The notes under the pieces: generated by a model
What the model saw: the letters and a program-made list of their open reading frames with translations, nothing else
Told to the model about the DNA's origin: nothing
The model's database searches: none
Position numbers and translations under genes: made by a program
DNA from: Nitzschia sp. DOCU1
Lineage: Eukaryota; Bacillariophyta; Bacillariophyceae; Bacillariales; Bacillariaceae
DNA length: 64,000 bases
Direction of reading: 5' to 3'
Assembly: GCA_951394045.1 (NCBI GenBank)
Contig: OX595993.1
Span: forward strand, 2,170,001 to 2,234,000
Shown: positions 10,176-20,467 of the stretch, in pieces
Position numbering within the stretch: the stretch's first letter is position 1
Layout: the number at the start of each line of letters is the position of its first letter

Positions 10176-10984
10176 GTTTTATTCCGCAGAAGTCAATGAT
10201 GGTTACGTGAATCCTTTGACGTTAGTGTCATCAGCACCGCGATGTAACCGACGCAGCATTGCTGCTTCCTGATTGAATCATCTTGACTAGATCCTCCAAC
10301 CCGTCGAATTCTTGTTGCCCTGGACGTAATTTTCCTTGAATTTCCCACGTGATATATCCCGGTACTTCTTTCCAAATGCTTGCTTGTTGAAGAGTTCTTT
10401 TAGATCGTAGCAGCGAGAACACCAGTAAGCTCAATATATTTTGCATCCAACACTTGCAAATAATCGGCTAGTTGTAGAGCCCGAAGTGATGATTCGTTTT
10501 CAGTCGCAGGAGGCGAATATAGTAGTTGTTGCCTGATGTCTCCGCCCTGGGCCAGGGGTGGTATAGTCGACGTGGGATTTGAACCCCCACTCGGAGCCAA
10601 TGAGACACCACCGCATTCACAAATGGTAGTGCAACTCCCAGGGTCGACGCCAAAAGGCTTGCCGTTCTGGCCCCACTAGGGCTTTTGTTTTCGTTTGGCA
10701 AGCAACCTCCGATCGACGCCAACTTTGCAAAATGCGACTGCAGGCTGCCGAAAAGATACGATTCGGATATGTTGTCTCTAAAAGTAGCCATATTCGTCGT
10801 TTGCATCTTCAGAAGTTGACGTCGTATGGTTGCGAAAGTGAATCGTCCCCATCTCAGATATTGGATTCTTGTAACAGCCGTACAGTAGTAGTCCAGCGAG
10901 AACCAAAGGGTCGCACCAGATGCTGCCGCGACGGATCCACCGCACCCCAACACCGAGGAACCGTCGTCGTCGCCAAGGGCTCAA
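10176..10984. other. Spacer between the ABCA fragment and repeat B
   Basis: No recognised gene. A minus-strand frame open over 10468-10953 without a clear ATG encodes a plausible helical peptide (GARTASLLASTLGVALPFVNA) that I cannot assign. Its 3' end overlaps the tRNA-like T-arm at 10572-10590. Confidence 0.4.
10566..10648 (-). other. tRNA-like T-arm remnant
   Basis: On the minus strand 10590-10572 reads GTGGGGGTTCAAATCCCAC, a T-arm with a perfect B-box core GGTTCAAATCC. It is followed by GTCGACTATACCACC, and GTCGAC recurs at 10643-10648 where a 5' acceptor strand could lie. I could not fold a convincing D-arm and anticodon arm between them, so this is at most a degenerate tRNA or a tRNA-derived repeat. 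Confidence 0.3.
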
Positions 10985-11421
10985 CAATACCACCTATTCG
11001 TCGCCCCGCTTTCGAGTGAAGCTTCTTATAAAGGCTTGGCCTTACAAAGCCCAGGCCGAGCAAATGCCTTGTTCATGATTTCAAAGACTCGTCTATCTTC
11101 AATGACGCCGGATAAAACTCGGCAGCAATAAAGGGAATACTTGGATAATCATTATGTTCGCAGGCTCATTCCAAATCCAACCACAACCCCAATATCAGTC
11201 ACCTTATTTGGTATTGCCCAGAACAATCTAACGTCGTTCCCTTTCGGCAATCCCATGGTTGTTGTGTCCACGCACATGCATTGAAAATGGTTGGAAATCA
11301 TTCTTTCTTCCAACCCAAGCCGCAGAGCAATGCATGGTTCAGCAGTTCCATTCGACGGGTAGTTTCGCTATCACCGCCAAACCTTGATGATTGATGAAAC
11401 GTTTCCTTCTCGTCGACGCAA
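10985..11421. repeat. Repeat B, copy 1
   Basis: This block matches 50090-50541 closely. Landmarks are TTCGAGTGAAGCTTCTT, GACGCCGGATAAAACTCGGC, ATTCCAAATCCAACCACAAC and CCTTGATGATTGATGAAACG. Compared with copy 2 it lacks about 24 nt near 11130 and 3 nt near 11222, both multiples of three. That hints at past coding on the minus strand (peptide MGLPKGNDVRLF...WAIPNKV). Confidence 0.8.
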
Positions 11422-11424
11422 TCT

Positions 11425-11525
11425 TTGCGACGCTTCCTTTTTGCGCATCATGCCTTCCTTATCAAACAGCGGTCCCGCACTCTTCCGTTTGAATTGATGA
11501 TGCTCGCTCTCTGCTTGGTCGTCGG
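11425..11525. repeat. Repeat A terminal segment, third copy
   Basis: The segment resembles 7873-7972 and ~47858-47946. The minus strand reads HHQFKRKSAGPLFDKEGMMR, against HHQFKHKSAGPLFAKKNMIR in the others. It follows repeat B directly. Confidence 0.65.
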
Positions 11526-11568
11526 ACGATTGGAAAGGAACGATCTCGCCAAATCGCAGGCGCTCATA

Positions 11569-13585
11569 CTAGCAGATTAAGGCGGTAAGGAATCCAATCA
11601 TGATTGCGAAAGCAAATGGTATGTCGTCATTCCTACCACCGCTGCCTGATAGAGACCCAAGAAAGATACAGCTCGCCTCGTCGCAGCATTCGGCATAACA
11701 GGAACATTCAATATCGGGATTGTGCCCCAAGCAATCCGCCGTTAAAACAATCGAGGATGTCTCAGATAAGCAAAAAATGCCGTCGATATCGCCCACGATG
11801 GCATTGTCTTGAATCTGAAGAGTTTCCAATGTGGTCAAGTTTTCAAACTCCTTGGGAATGGTTCCGTTCAACTGATTGGCGCTGAGATCCAGCTGGTACA
11901 GATTCTGCAATCGAACCAATTCGTGGGGAATAGTACCAGTGAGCTGATTTCCGGATAGAGACATGCTGCCAAGGAACTGACAGTTCCCCAACTCGCTTGG
12001 GATGCCCCCTTTCAGCATGTTATAGTTCAACGACAGTTCCTCTAGACTCGACATCTCGCCTAGATGAGTCGGGATCGGACCATTGAAAGCGTTTCCATCG
12101 AAGGCAAGAAACACCAATGATGTACACATTCCCAACTCGGTGGGTATCTTTCCTGTCAATGAATTGTATCCCAAGACCAAGTGCTAGTAAAGGACAAGTC
12201 GAATATATCAACGGAAATCTGAGCCATAATCACTCGAGCACTGAATCTGTGAAGAAATCCTCTCGAAAACTTACAGTCAGATTGACAAGGGTGCCAATTT
12301 CATTGGGCAATGTGCCCGTCAATTGGCAATCGATCATACCCATGGCTTTCAAATTCGTCAATGAGAACAACGCCGTTGGTACAGTTCCCAACAAAATGTT
12401 GCCACTCAAGTCCAAATATTCCAAGTTTTCCAAGAGACCCAGCTCGGACGGAATGGATCCTCGAAGAAGCTGGTAGTCTGAAGAAAAAAGGAATCCCAGT
12501 TGTTAGTAGAGGTACGAGAGTAGATGACGTTGCGTTCATCCTTAAAACTCGTTCGTACCTAGCGTCAACGAAATTGCCTCTGACTCGTTATTGCATTGGA
12601 CACCCTTCCCCTCGACCCACCACTCGCAGGTGGAAACGTCGCTCAAAAAAATAAACTGAGATTGCCAAAGGCGGCCTCTTGTTGAATAATACAGTACTGC
12701 AAGAGCATAGCGCTCCACTAGCGCCCGTACCGGCATATCCATCGTGGCATTAGCTTCTCGAATAGTCCTGTACCAGCCATCGGTATTGGCCAGCCACCCC
12801 AACGCTTGATACTGCGGGCTTTCGGGCATTTCAAGTATGACTTCAATGTCTTCTTCATCCAAAATACTCGATCCAATAGTATTCCAAAGATTGTCGAGTG
12901 CCTCAGAACGATAAATTCTTGGAGCTAGCGTCGGACTATCCGTTGAAGGTTCCTTGTTGTTCTTTCCCAAAACGACTCCCACCACAATTGCCACCACGAC
13001 GAGCAGTAGACCAATGACTACCAATCCAACAAAACTAGCCTTGGACATTCCGCACACTTGATTAACTGGGACAGCGTCTGCTTGAATAATATCTTTGCGT
13101 TCTCTTTCAAGTCGTTCTTGAAGTTTTTCTTCCAGCCGTTTTTCGACTTGTTCCTCTACTATTTCTGTTTCATTTTTAACAAGGTGCGCCTCAATGGGAA
13201 CCGCCATTGCGACGTTGTCGTTGTGGTCATCATACCCCGTCGCATTGTCAAAAACAGTAGCATCCGCAGAAACATTGCCCCCGACTCGAATAGCACCCGG
13301 GGTATCATGTAAAGTAGTACTGCTCGCAGAGGACTGGTCGTCCAAAGCAGCAGCAGATTCCTCAGCGGCGTCATCTGCTTGACGTCTGTTTCGCGCAGAT
13401 ATCGCAGAAACGGTCTTGGACTCTGGTTTCCTATTATCAGCATCTTTGCGCGTTTGATGCTGATCACTTGTGGGGTCGCTGTCGTCGTCCTTATCGTCAT
13501 CTTTCTTCGCCGCTGCCTTCTGCCGTTTCTTGACGCCTTTAACGGCAGCATTGCCATGGCCCAAAATGGAAATTTCTTCAGGCAT
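11569..13585 (-). CDS. Membrane-anchored leucine-rich repeat protein
   Basis: The CDS joins three exons (13585-12559, 12477-12275, 12183-11569) to 614 residues; the introns of 81 and 91 nt are GT-AG and restore perfect LRR phrasing across the junctions (SLTLDYQLLRGSIPSELG, NLTHLVLGYNSLTGKIP). A low-complexity charged N-terminus is followed by a helix (VEKRLEEKLQERLERERK, ~150-172) and one transmembrane segment (FVGLVVIGLLLVVVAIVVGV, ~182-205). A Trp/Cys-containing cap (STCEWWVEGKGVQC) precedes about seven plant-type LRRs (LxxLxLxxNxLxGxIP), a Cys-rich C-cap and a hydrophobic tail (PFAFAIMIGFLTALIC). The layout (cytosolic N-terminus, single helix, extracellular LRRs) is common in diatoms; there is no kinase domain. 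The start is the ATG at 13585. The frame is open to 13756, but TTTTCTGCAG just upstream looks like a 3' splice site of a 5'-UTR intron. The ligand is unknown. Confidence 0.88.
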
Positions 13586-14458
13586 TATGCGATTGCTGAA
13601 CCCACCACCCGTCCGTCGTTGAAAGAATCTGCAGAAAAATACAAACGTAATTCTTGCAACCCCGTCACGTGCCCACTCTCCGGTCGGCCATCGTTTGTCT
13701 AAAAGACTTTTGCTTTGCTCCGCATCATCGCAGGATAGGAGTAATGCGAACACCATGGTGTCTTGTCGGCAAGAATCATTCCCGTTGATGGCAAAGATCC
13801 AACGTGCGCGCGCTCACAGGACCCTTTGGATCTTTTGTCTGTCCGGCGTACATCTCCCTACGTTATTCGACGCTGCAAAAGCTATCGCAACGAACTAATT
13901 CCACGGACGGGTCATGGTTGCGAGAAGTTATTCTTCATTGCGCTTCATCCGCATCAAACAAAACACACCACCATGATTTCTATCGGCCATTATCATACGC
14001 TGCCTTAGCTTCTACTACTTGCTACTGATCGTAAACGAGATCCAACATGAGGTCTTTATAGCACCTGTTTCTGACTTGCTGACGGCGAGGGAAATTTCGG
14101 CCATTTCTTGCATTGCTGAGAAGGAATCACTTGTGTCGCCGCGCCACGTGGGTTTCTCCGTTCGAGAACTCCAAGCCAAACTCTTAAATCGTTGATACCC
14201 ACGCTATCCAATCTTCCAAATGCCCTCTTGTCGTACAATGACTCGACTTCTGGTCGAGACGTGGGATCGTCATTTTTCATCAAGTTGGGGAGGGGAGCTT
14301 TAAATGGAGAAAATTGTCACTGGTATTCGCACTCGAACTCGCCGAAACGCTTCCCCTTCGCAATTTTGGCCGCCTTCTTCCATAGCTTTGCCCACAAGCA
14401 AACTCTTAGGATTGTTGTTGTATCTTCAGCGACTGGTGTTTTCCTAGTAGAGCAGAAC
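13586..14458. other. Divergent intergenic region
   Basis: This is the shared 5' flank of the LRR gene (minus) and the TPR-like gene (plus). No supported coding region. The TPR-like frame stays open upstream to 14192, but the peptide before 14459 does not look conserved in type. Confidence 0.4.
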
Positions 14459-15130
14459 ATGGCGACAACTATGGCTCTACCATGCGATGAAACTATCGCT
14501 ATCGAATTGAGCAATAGGGGGGCGGAGCTTTTACAGAGGGGAAAATATGATGAAGCCGCCGCCTTGCTTATGGACGCTGTCCGCCAATTCCGAGTAGGAA
14601 ACGAGCTGTTGGTAAATATCCAGGATTCACCTGTGCAACATATACGGAAAGTGCCGGAATGCACGAAACGAAGAAGGGCAGGCACAGAGTTTATCTATTC
14701 TTCTCCAATCTTCCTTTCTACTTCTGAGGGATCCAAGATTGCGCCGATTTTTGTTCGTTTGTCCATTGTCTTCAACTTTGCCATATCGAGGCACCTGCGA
14801 TCTTTGGATTTGGAAGGAGCAAAACGAGAAAACAAGCTTCGTACTACGTTAAAGTTATACCATTGGGTCCTTTCGATTGAACGGTCACTAAAGGAAGAAG
14901 AGTCCCCCCTGGCCGTGTTGCCCTTCCTTGGCGTGATCAACAACTGTGCTCAAATACATCGATATCTTCGCAAGGAAGAGAAGGCGAACAAAATGTTCGA
15001 GATTTTGCTAAGCTCCTTGATGCTCTTGAAGGATAAAGGAGATCTAGTCATTCCTGATGAACTTGACGGATTCTTCTCGTCAACGTCACACTTGATCTTG
15101 AAGCGACCAGGGGTGGCTCGAGCGGCATAG
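14459..15130 (+). CDS. Hypothetical TPR-like helical protein
   Basis: The protein has 223 residues from the ATG at 14459 (MATTMALPCDETIAIELSNR). The segment ELSNRGAELLQRGKYDEAAALLMDAV has the spacing of one TPR helix pair. The C-terminal half is helical (LYHWVLSIERSL, FLGVINNCAQIHRYLRKEEK) and ends SSTSHLILKRPGVARAA. There is no signal peptide or membrane segment. It resembles, from memory of the type only, small TPR-like proteins that are numerous in diatoms. Function unknown. Confidence 0.7.
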   Translation: MATTMALPCDETIAIELSNRGAELLQRGKYDEAAALLMDAVRQFRVGNELLVNIQDSPVQHIRKVPECTKRRRAGTEFIYSSPIFLSTSEGSKIAPIFVRLSIVFNFAISRHLRSLDLEGAKRENKLRTTLKLYHWVLSIERSLKEEESPLAVLPFLGVINNCAQIHRYLRKEEKANKMFEILLSSLMLLKDKGDLVIPDELDGFFSSTSHLILKRPGVARAA

Positions 15131-15865
15131 AACCCATCATCGTGGTGCTTTCTTATGACCTCGATTTCGCCATGACTATAAAGTTTGTACATCTGAACAC
15201 ACTGCTTCAAGTAGTAAATACAGTGCAAGTTCTAGAGAAGATGTTTGCTTTTAGCCATTTCGAACAACAGAAGGAGCGTCTCGGTTTTACGGTGTTGTCC
15301 TGGTAGTAGTAGTACCAGGAGGAGTCTGTAGACAGCGAGGACACCACGTAGCATTTGCACCAGCATGAGAGTATTCATCCACGACGTTCGGGTTCAGCGC
15401 GGCAGAGCTATTTTGTAGAGCTGTATCCTTCTTTAGCAGCACAAGTAGCTTGTCAAATCACTGTGGGCTGAAAGGCTGTAGCCTGGGCGATGTGAGTCAA
15501 GAGTGTGAGTCATGAGTGACGTACCACTAAATTCGCGCAAGGAGAGAAAGTGCATGCCGACGAGCCATTTCATTCTTCCTGCGAACAACGAGAAGCTGTC
15601 CTTTGTTCTCCAAAAACGCCACTCACTGTTTTGATCTTGTTGGATGCAGGGCCATTCTAGTCGCGAGATTTTCCTTTCGATAGCATTATTCCGCAAGCTT
15701 CGTAAACGCTTAAGATGATGAACTTGGAACATGGCTGGAGGTGCTTTGTGTATGATACCAGGAGCATGGTTTGGCTACAGTCACAATTCGTGCTTGTTAC
15801 CCTCAGCAGGAGATCCTCGTTCTTGTCCTCGACGTGCTGCAACCTTTCGGTAGCCTTCATCCAAC
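15131..15865. other. Gene-free stretch
   Basis: No supported gene on either strand; open frames are short and non-ATG or lack protein-like composition. Confidence 0.45.
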
Positions 15866-16909
15866 ATGGAACCCCGTCCAGACGGACTAGAAATTCAAAA
15901 CCAACAAACTCCTCCAGTAACAGCAGTCGTCAAGAAGGCCTGCTACTATCCAGTCCATCATGTCCAGCAAAGCGAGCCACGTTTATTTGACCGCTTCTTT
16001 CTCGAAGAATTGGACTGGGCATCGGCTGACTTGGACCAACTTTTGGGTTTGGGAGGACCCGGCCCCTTGAAATCTTCAAGGTGCAATCTTCACTCGGCTG
16101 AGTGGAGCAAGGGATCCACTGCGAGAAAGTACGCTAGCAGTTCCTCTTTGGCGTCAAGTTTGGTTTCGCCAAAACCGATACGAAGAAATCATATTCCTCC
16201 ATCATCGAGTACTCAGGGCGCAGTTGCTGGAGTAAGCAACCTGATGGAGTTACCAATGTCCAACGACAAAAAATATCGTTGGGAGTCGCCTCGTGGAATT
16301 CAGACCAAGATAGTGGAGAGTAATTGCAAGAACACGAGGACCACCAATTCCAAGTCGAGCACCCTGGTTACTCCCAGCACCACCAGCACCAGCACTTGCA
16401 GCATGAGCGGGGGCATGCTAACAACTTTCGGATCCAGCGGTGCTGGCAACAACCGACCATTTTTGTCAAAAAGGTGGTTCTTGTTGGCTTCGCCCGACAG
16501 CAAGGAATTCTTCCAGAAGCGCAAACAGCAGTCGAGCAACAGGCGTCGTATTTTTTCAGGTATCGGTGCTCCGCCTCTTTACGTACCCGCCCCATCTACT
16601 ACTACTAAAAGCTCAGAAGAAGGGGCCACCGAGTCCTCGACCGATAACGAAAGCAGCAGCAATGGTGAAGGAAAGAAACAAAGTTCCTTCGCTCAAGAAA
16701 GTGCTGCCGCAGAGGATTTTGGAACGGAAGATGCGTGGCTAGCCAACCCCGCCGCTTGCGGCGATACTAGTGCAAGAGCTCCGCCGCCATCACCCCAACT
16801 TGCATCATCGAAATCAAATAACAGCCTCTCGTCCCTCAGCAAAGTCTTATCGTCTCCTGGGTCACTCAGCATGAAGGCTACCAGAAGCCGGTTGCGATTG
16901 CGTCGGTGA
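15866..16909 (+). CDS. WAxADL-motif Ser-rich protein, member 1
   Basis: The protein has 347 residues and no introns. It is mostly predicted disorder, rich in Ser, Thr, Arg and Lys. Residues 48-63 read ELDWASADLDQLLGLG, the motif shared with the three proteins encoded at 17301, 22177 and 24668. The N-terminal part (ACYYPVHHVQQSEPRLFDRF) is the most ordered. The tail SSLSKVLSSPGSLSMKATRS is Ser/basic. There is no signal peptide or membrane segment, so it should be cytosolic or nuclear. No known domain recognised. It is the only plus-strand member of the cluster and is convergent with member 2. Confidence 0.75.
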   Translation: MEPRPDGLEIQNQQTPPVTAVVKKACYYPVHHVQQSEPRLFDRFFLEELDWASADLDQLLGLGGPGPLKSSRCNLHSAEWSKGSTARKYASSSSLASSLVSPKPIRRNHIPPSSSTQGAVAGVSNLMELPMSNDKKYRWESPRGIQTKIVESNCKNTRTTNSKSSTLVTPSTTSTSTCSMSGGMLTTFGSSGAGNNRPFLSKRWFLLASPDSKEFFQKRKQQSSNRRRIFSGIGAPPLYVPAPSTTTKSSEEGATESSTDNESSSNGEGKKQSSFAQESAAAEDFGTEDAWLANPAACGDTSARAPPPSPQLASSKSNNSLSSLSKVLSSPGSLSMKATRSRLRLRR

Positions 16910-17300
16910 GAGATGTTCAGCACTACATCATCCCTCTGCATTCAAAGTAGATTATGCTGGGTTCTAATTCTCATCCATCAGGAATACGACGCTGCTGAAA
17001 ACCATCCAGCCTCTTGCAATTATTCAGAACCATATCCTTCTTGGTTAGATTACGACAGCCACGACAGCTTCCGCAAACGCAACTCTTGAATCTTTTATTA
17101 TTGCAAGAAAACACGACATACAAATACTCTTTCCACCACTCGTAAGCCATTTAGGACGAAAGCAGTAATGTGCACCACAGGGCGTCTATGATTGGCTTGA
17201 GATGATTGAACGAAACGCCCCTCTCTAATGCTATTGTAGTAGTAGTAGTAGGTCTAGCTAGTAGCTATTGATACTAGAGTAGTAGTTGGTACTACTCTCG
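16910..17300. other. Convergent intergenic region
   Basis: The 3' flanks of members 1 and 2 meet here. It contains TAGTAGTAG runs and no gene. Confidence 0.4.
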
Positions 17301-19088
17301 CTAGTGCTGAAATCGCAAACTTTGAGTGCTTTGCGCCTTGCGAAGATGTCCTCGATGCCCCCCAATGACACCACGACCACTGGTACTCACGGTAGTAGTA
17401 GAGACAACAAAGTCGTCCACACGATGTTCTTGTTGTTGTTGTTGTTGGGCGGCAACTACAATCCGAGGATTGGGTTGGCGGCGGCGTGGGGCTGGTGGGG
17501 GTGGGAGGAAAGCAGAGGACAAGTGCTGCTTAGTCGTCTTGGACGAGTTGCTGGCGGATGCAGTGACAGGAGTGTCCGCAGCAGGATCGTTCTCGGTACT
17601 ATCATTGTTCGTAGTAGTAGGAGTTTTCCGGAAAGACGATGATGGTGACCACCACCGAGGATTGCTCCATCGGGCACTGGCAGCACGAGTCCCGCTCTGA
17701 AGTACCTTGGTGGCAGAAAAGGAAATGGACCGTTCCAGGCGTCCTCGTTGACGGGGAGCAGGATCTTCTGGTTCAGGCTGTTTGCTGGTGCTGCTGCTGC
17801 GACGAAACGACAAGGAACGCTTGTCTTTCTTCTTCTCATTTGACTTGCTACTAGTAGTATCCTTCTGGTTGTCCTCTGGGGACGACACGGCCCGAAAGCT
17901 AATCTCTCTGACAGGAGGACGGCGTGGTGGAGGTGCACCCGGTGAACGGACCATACTTTCCTCTTCATTCCCCGCCACGGAGGTAATGTCGAGATTGGCC
18001 ACCGAAAAGTGACGGACCGACTGAGATCGAACCAGACCGGCAAATGGAGGATGCGGAGAAGAAGACGGTACTGCGGCAGTAGTAGATACTGGCTTTGCCC
18101 TCTTCTCTTTCTTCTTCTTGGAATGACTGTTACTGCTGCTGGCAGTAGTAGAAGCGGCCAGAACTGCCACCACTGGATCAAAATCGCTGACTCGTGGTTT
18201 TTCATGGCCTCCGTCGTTGCCGGTAGTCAAGGGAGGTCCGGCTACACGACGATTGAGTGACTCCCTCCAAGAGGCAAAGGAAGACTTGTCCTTGCCGCTG
18301 CTTCCATGATGTTCTCCTCGTCGCCGAGAACGCTTCTCGTTGAAACTAGACGGAGCCCTTGCTAGCAGTAGTTCTTCCTGAAACTGCTGCTGATCATGAT
18401 GATGATGGCGGGGACTCGGCGACGTGACCAGCGATGACGTACGGCGAAGCGTCTTGGTGCTGGTGCTGCCTCGTTCACGAGTACCATGATGATGATCCTC
18501 TCGGAAACTAGAAGACCTGCGGAGGCTGCGGGAAGAGGAATGCCGAGTCGACTTTTTCATAGTAGGAGAAAAGGAGGCCAAGGAAGACATCGAACCGTCT
18601 GCTGTGACAGTAGTCGTAGGAGAATCGGTACCGATTGTTCTGCCGGTATCCTCTCGTCTCATGGTCTTGCTTCTGCTGCTCTTGGATCGTCTCGACTTTT
18701 GACTTGTGAGAGAACGACTCGAGGTCTTGCTGGACCGATCGTCGGTAGCAACCTTGTCACCACGCTTCTTGTTGCTGCTGCTTCCGCCCCCACTCTCGTC
18801 ATTGCTGGCACTCATTCGTCGTCGGTGACGAAAGGAAGACGAAGACATTGAGCTGGATTGAGAAGCACGCAATGATTGAGGACGGCGTCCTGCTCGCTTT
18901 TTGCTGCTACCGCCAGAAGAAGAAGAAGCCAGCAATTGCTCGAGATCAGCATTGGCCCACGAGGAGACTTCCATAATGTCAACTCCTTTGGAACCCATGG
19001 TTGCTGCCGCCGAAGACGATGACATGAGCGATTGCATGGCTGTTGCATTCTTGCGCCGTTGCATGGAACTCACGGTTGGAGCTGTCAT
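17301..19088 (-). CDS. WAxADL-motif Ser/Arg-rich protein, member 2
   Basis: The protein has 595 residues in a single exon. The motif EVSSWANADLEQLLASS lies at ~40-56, preceded by MQSLMSSSSAAATMG, which parallels MISLQSSMHSSSMHS in member 3. Almost all the rest is Ser/Arg/Lys low complexity with many RS and SxxR patterns (KTSSRSLTSQKSRRSKSSRS), suggesting heavy phosphorylation. Some phrases look like conserved linear motifs (HPPFAGLVRSQSVRHFSVAN). It lacks a signal peptide, so it is not a secreted silaffin-type protein despite the composition. Start: the ATG at 19088 is the first in frame. Function unknown; a regulatory or scaffold role is only a guess from composition. Confidence 0.78.
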   Translation of the reverse strand: MTAPTVSSMQRRKNATAMQSLMSSSSAAATMGSKGVDIMEVSSWANADLEQLLASSSSGGSSKKRAGRRPQSLRASQSSSMSSSSFRHRRRMSASNDESGGGSSSNKKRGDKVATDDRSSKTSSRSLTSQKSRRSKSSRSKTMRREDTGRTIGTDSPTTTVTADGSMSSLASFSPTMKKSTRHSSSRSLRRSSSFREDHHHGTRERGSTSTKTLRRTSSLVTSPSPRHHHHDQQQFQEELLLARAPSSFNEKRSRRRGEHHGSSGKDKSSFASWRESLNRRVAGPPLTTGNDGGHEKPRVSDFDPVVAVLAASTTASSSNSHSKKKKEKRAKPVSTTAAVPSSSPHPPFAGLVRSQSVRHFSVANLDITSVAGNEEESMVRSPGAPPPRRPPVREISFRAVSSPEDNQKDTTSSKSNEKKKDKRSLSFRRSSSTSKQPEPEDPAPRQRGRLERSISFSATKVLQSGTRAASARWSNPRWWSPSSSFRKTPTTTNNDSTENDPAADTPVTASASNSSKTTKQHLSSAFLPPPPAPRRRQPNPRIVVAAQQQQQQEHRVDDFVVSTTTVSTSGRGVIGGHRGHLRKAQSTQSLRFQH

Positions 19089-20467
19089 GATGCTGTTTTG
19101 CTTGGTGACAGAAAGATTATGAGGGCAGCACGCCGCCGCGTCTGATGGGAAATCGTTGCCACACTCCTACCCGCTTCCAAGCAACTGGGTCTGGATCGGA
19201 ATGCTGGAGGGAGGATTTCCCACCGAGGAGGGAGTCGCCGGCCGGCGTTTCAAGACTACGGTAACCATGGGCGCTTGAATTTCAGTGTGACTCGAGCCAT
19301 CCGCATGACTGACTCGTCGTCGAATCACACCCTCGTCGTCGCAGCACCTCGAGGCCTTCGTCGCAGATTTATCTGCGAGAAGAATGAGACGGCCAATATC
19401 GCATTCTTGGATGGCCGTCCTCAATCAAGAATCATATTAGCAAGTAAGATGATAGTAGGAAATAATACGAGTCTTCACGGAGAAGGACGACCGCCCGTAT
19501 CTTGTTTTTAGTCGTAAACAATCCATGCAAGAATGCGATATTGCTCGTCTCATTCTTCTGACAAATATAGCTCACAATCACCGCTTCTACGACTCTTAAA
19601 GAACGTCAACAAATTGCACCTGGCCTGCAAATAAGGACGACGACAAGTTCGTCAACAAGGTCCCGCAAGCAAAAGCTTCTCAAGCAAAGAAGATCCAGTC
19701 ATTCCTTTCATCGTCGTACAGACGGTTCAAGGCCGTCCCCACCCCGGAGCGAGAGCGCTGATGTTCTGCGAGATGCCGCCGAAGGAAATGGCCTCGGCGA
19801 GATCTTTTTCGTCCTCGGTGTCTTGCCTCTTTGGTTTGGGGCAATTTGTTTGAGGTGCAGCTCCGTCGAAGCAAGGTGTCAGAGCTACAGCCGTGCGATC
19901 ACATGGCGTCAGAAGGCTAGATATCGATTGTTCCCAGACGGTTCCGAATTCTAATTAGAAGCTTCCTAGTTGTTCCCTGACACTTCTGCCCGTTGATTGT
20001 CCTTTCTTCAGAAAAGGATACTTCTAATGCTCCACAGAAAGAGGGAAGTTGCACTTCTTCCGGTGAACGTCACTGGATATAAGGGAAGTTCTTTGGGCTT
20101 TGCCATGTCGCATGTTCGCTTCGGCGGCAATGGATCCTCCGTCTCCCAGTACAAAATCTACAGACGGTACACGAGGTGGAGGTTGTCCCACTAATCGCAC
20201 CCTTCGACGCCTCATTTTATTTCTTGGTGCTTCGTTAGGCTTCTACTTCGATAGCGTCGGCATATACTACAGATGTCGTCCGAATGTCACTGCGCAATAA
20301 TACTTCGAGTGAGGATGCCATGGATCCTTCTCTCGTTTCCTTCGCTCACTTCCATTTCATCTTTTGGATTTCCTGATTCCAGCTTCACAACATCACTTTT
20401 CTCTCACTTGTATCATAATTCCTAATTTCGCCGTGTGAAATTTGTCTACAAGGTACACACACCGACC
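19089..20467. other. Intergenic region with an inverted repeat
   Basis: This is the divergent flank of member 2 and the symporter. A 37-nt inverted repeat lies at 19378-19414 and 19523-19559 (34 of 37 matching; shared core CAATATCGCATTCTTG). An open minus-strand frame at 19167-19424 has no assigned product. Confidence 0.5.
19378..19559. repeat. 37-nt inverted repeat with 108-nt loop
   Basis: The left arm 19378-19414 and the reverse complement of 19523-19559 differ at three positions. They share AGAAGAATGAGACG followed by CAATATCGCATTCTTG. It could be a small foldback element or a transcribed hairpin. Confidence 0.7.

Larger units (their letters stand above)
6700..11525. mobile_element. Composite repeat element, copy 1 (encloses an ABCA fragment)
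   Basis: A left block (~6700-7982) and a right block (10985-11421) both recur about 40 kb away at ~46545-47955 and 50090-50541, in the same order and orientation. In each locus they enclose a minus-strand host gene that lacks its 5' half: an ABCA transporter here, a protein kinase there. The left block ends within about 10 nt of the ABCA stop codon. This arrangement suggests a mobile or segmentally duplicated unit that carries or captures gene fragments. The outer ends, any transposase and target-site duplications were not identified, so the mobile-element call is inference. Confidence 0.4.

Noticed and set aside
17286..18260. Several long plus-strand frames opposite WAxADL member 2
   Set aside because: They are shadows caused by the Ser/Arg codon bias of the real minus-strand gene.
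15866..19088. Silaffin-like silica-deposition proteins
   Set aside because: The Ser/Lys/Arg composition is suggestive, but both proteins lack a signal peptide and RXL-type processing sites were not evident.
19167..19424. Minus-strand 85-codon frame upstream of WAxADL member 2
   Set aside because: It lies partly in an inverted repeat and no splice to the downstream gene could be supported.
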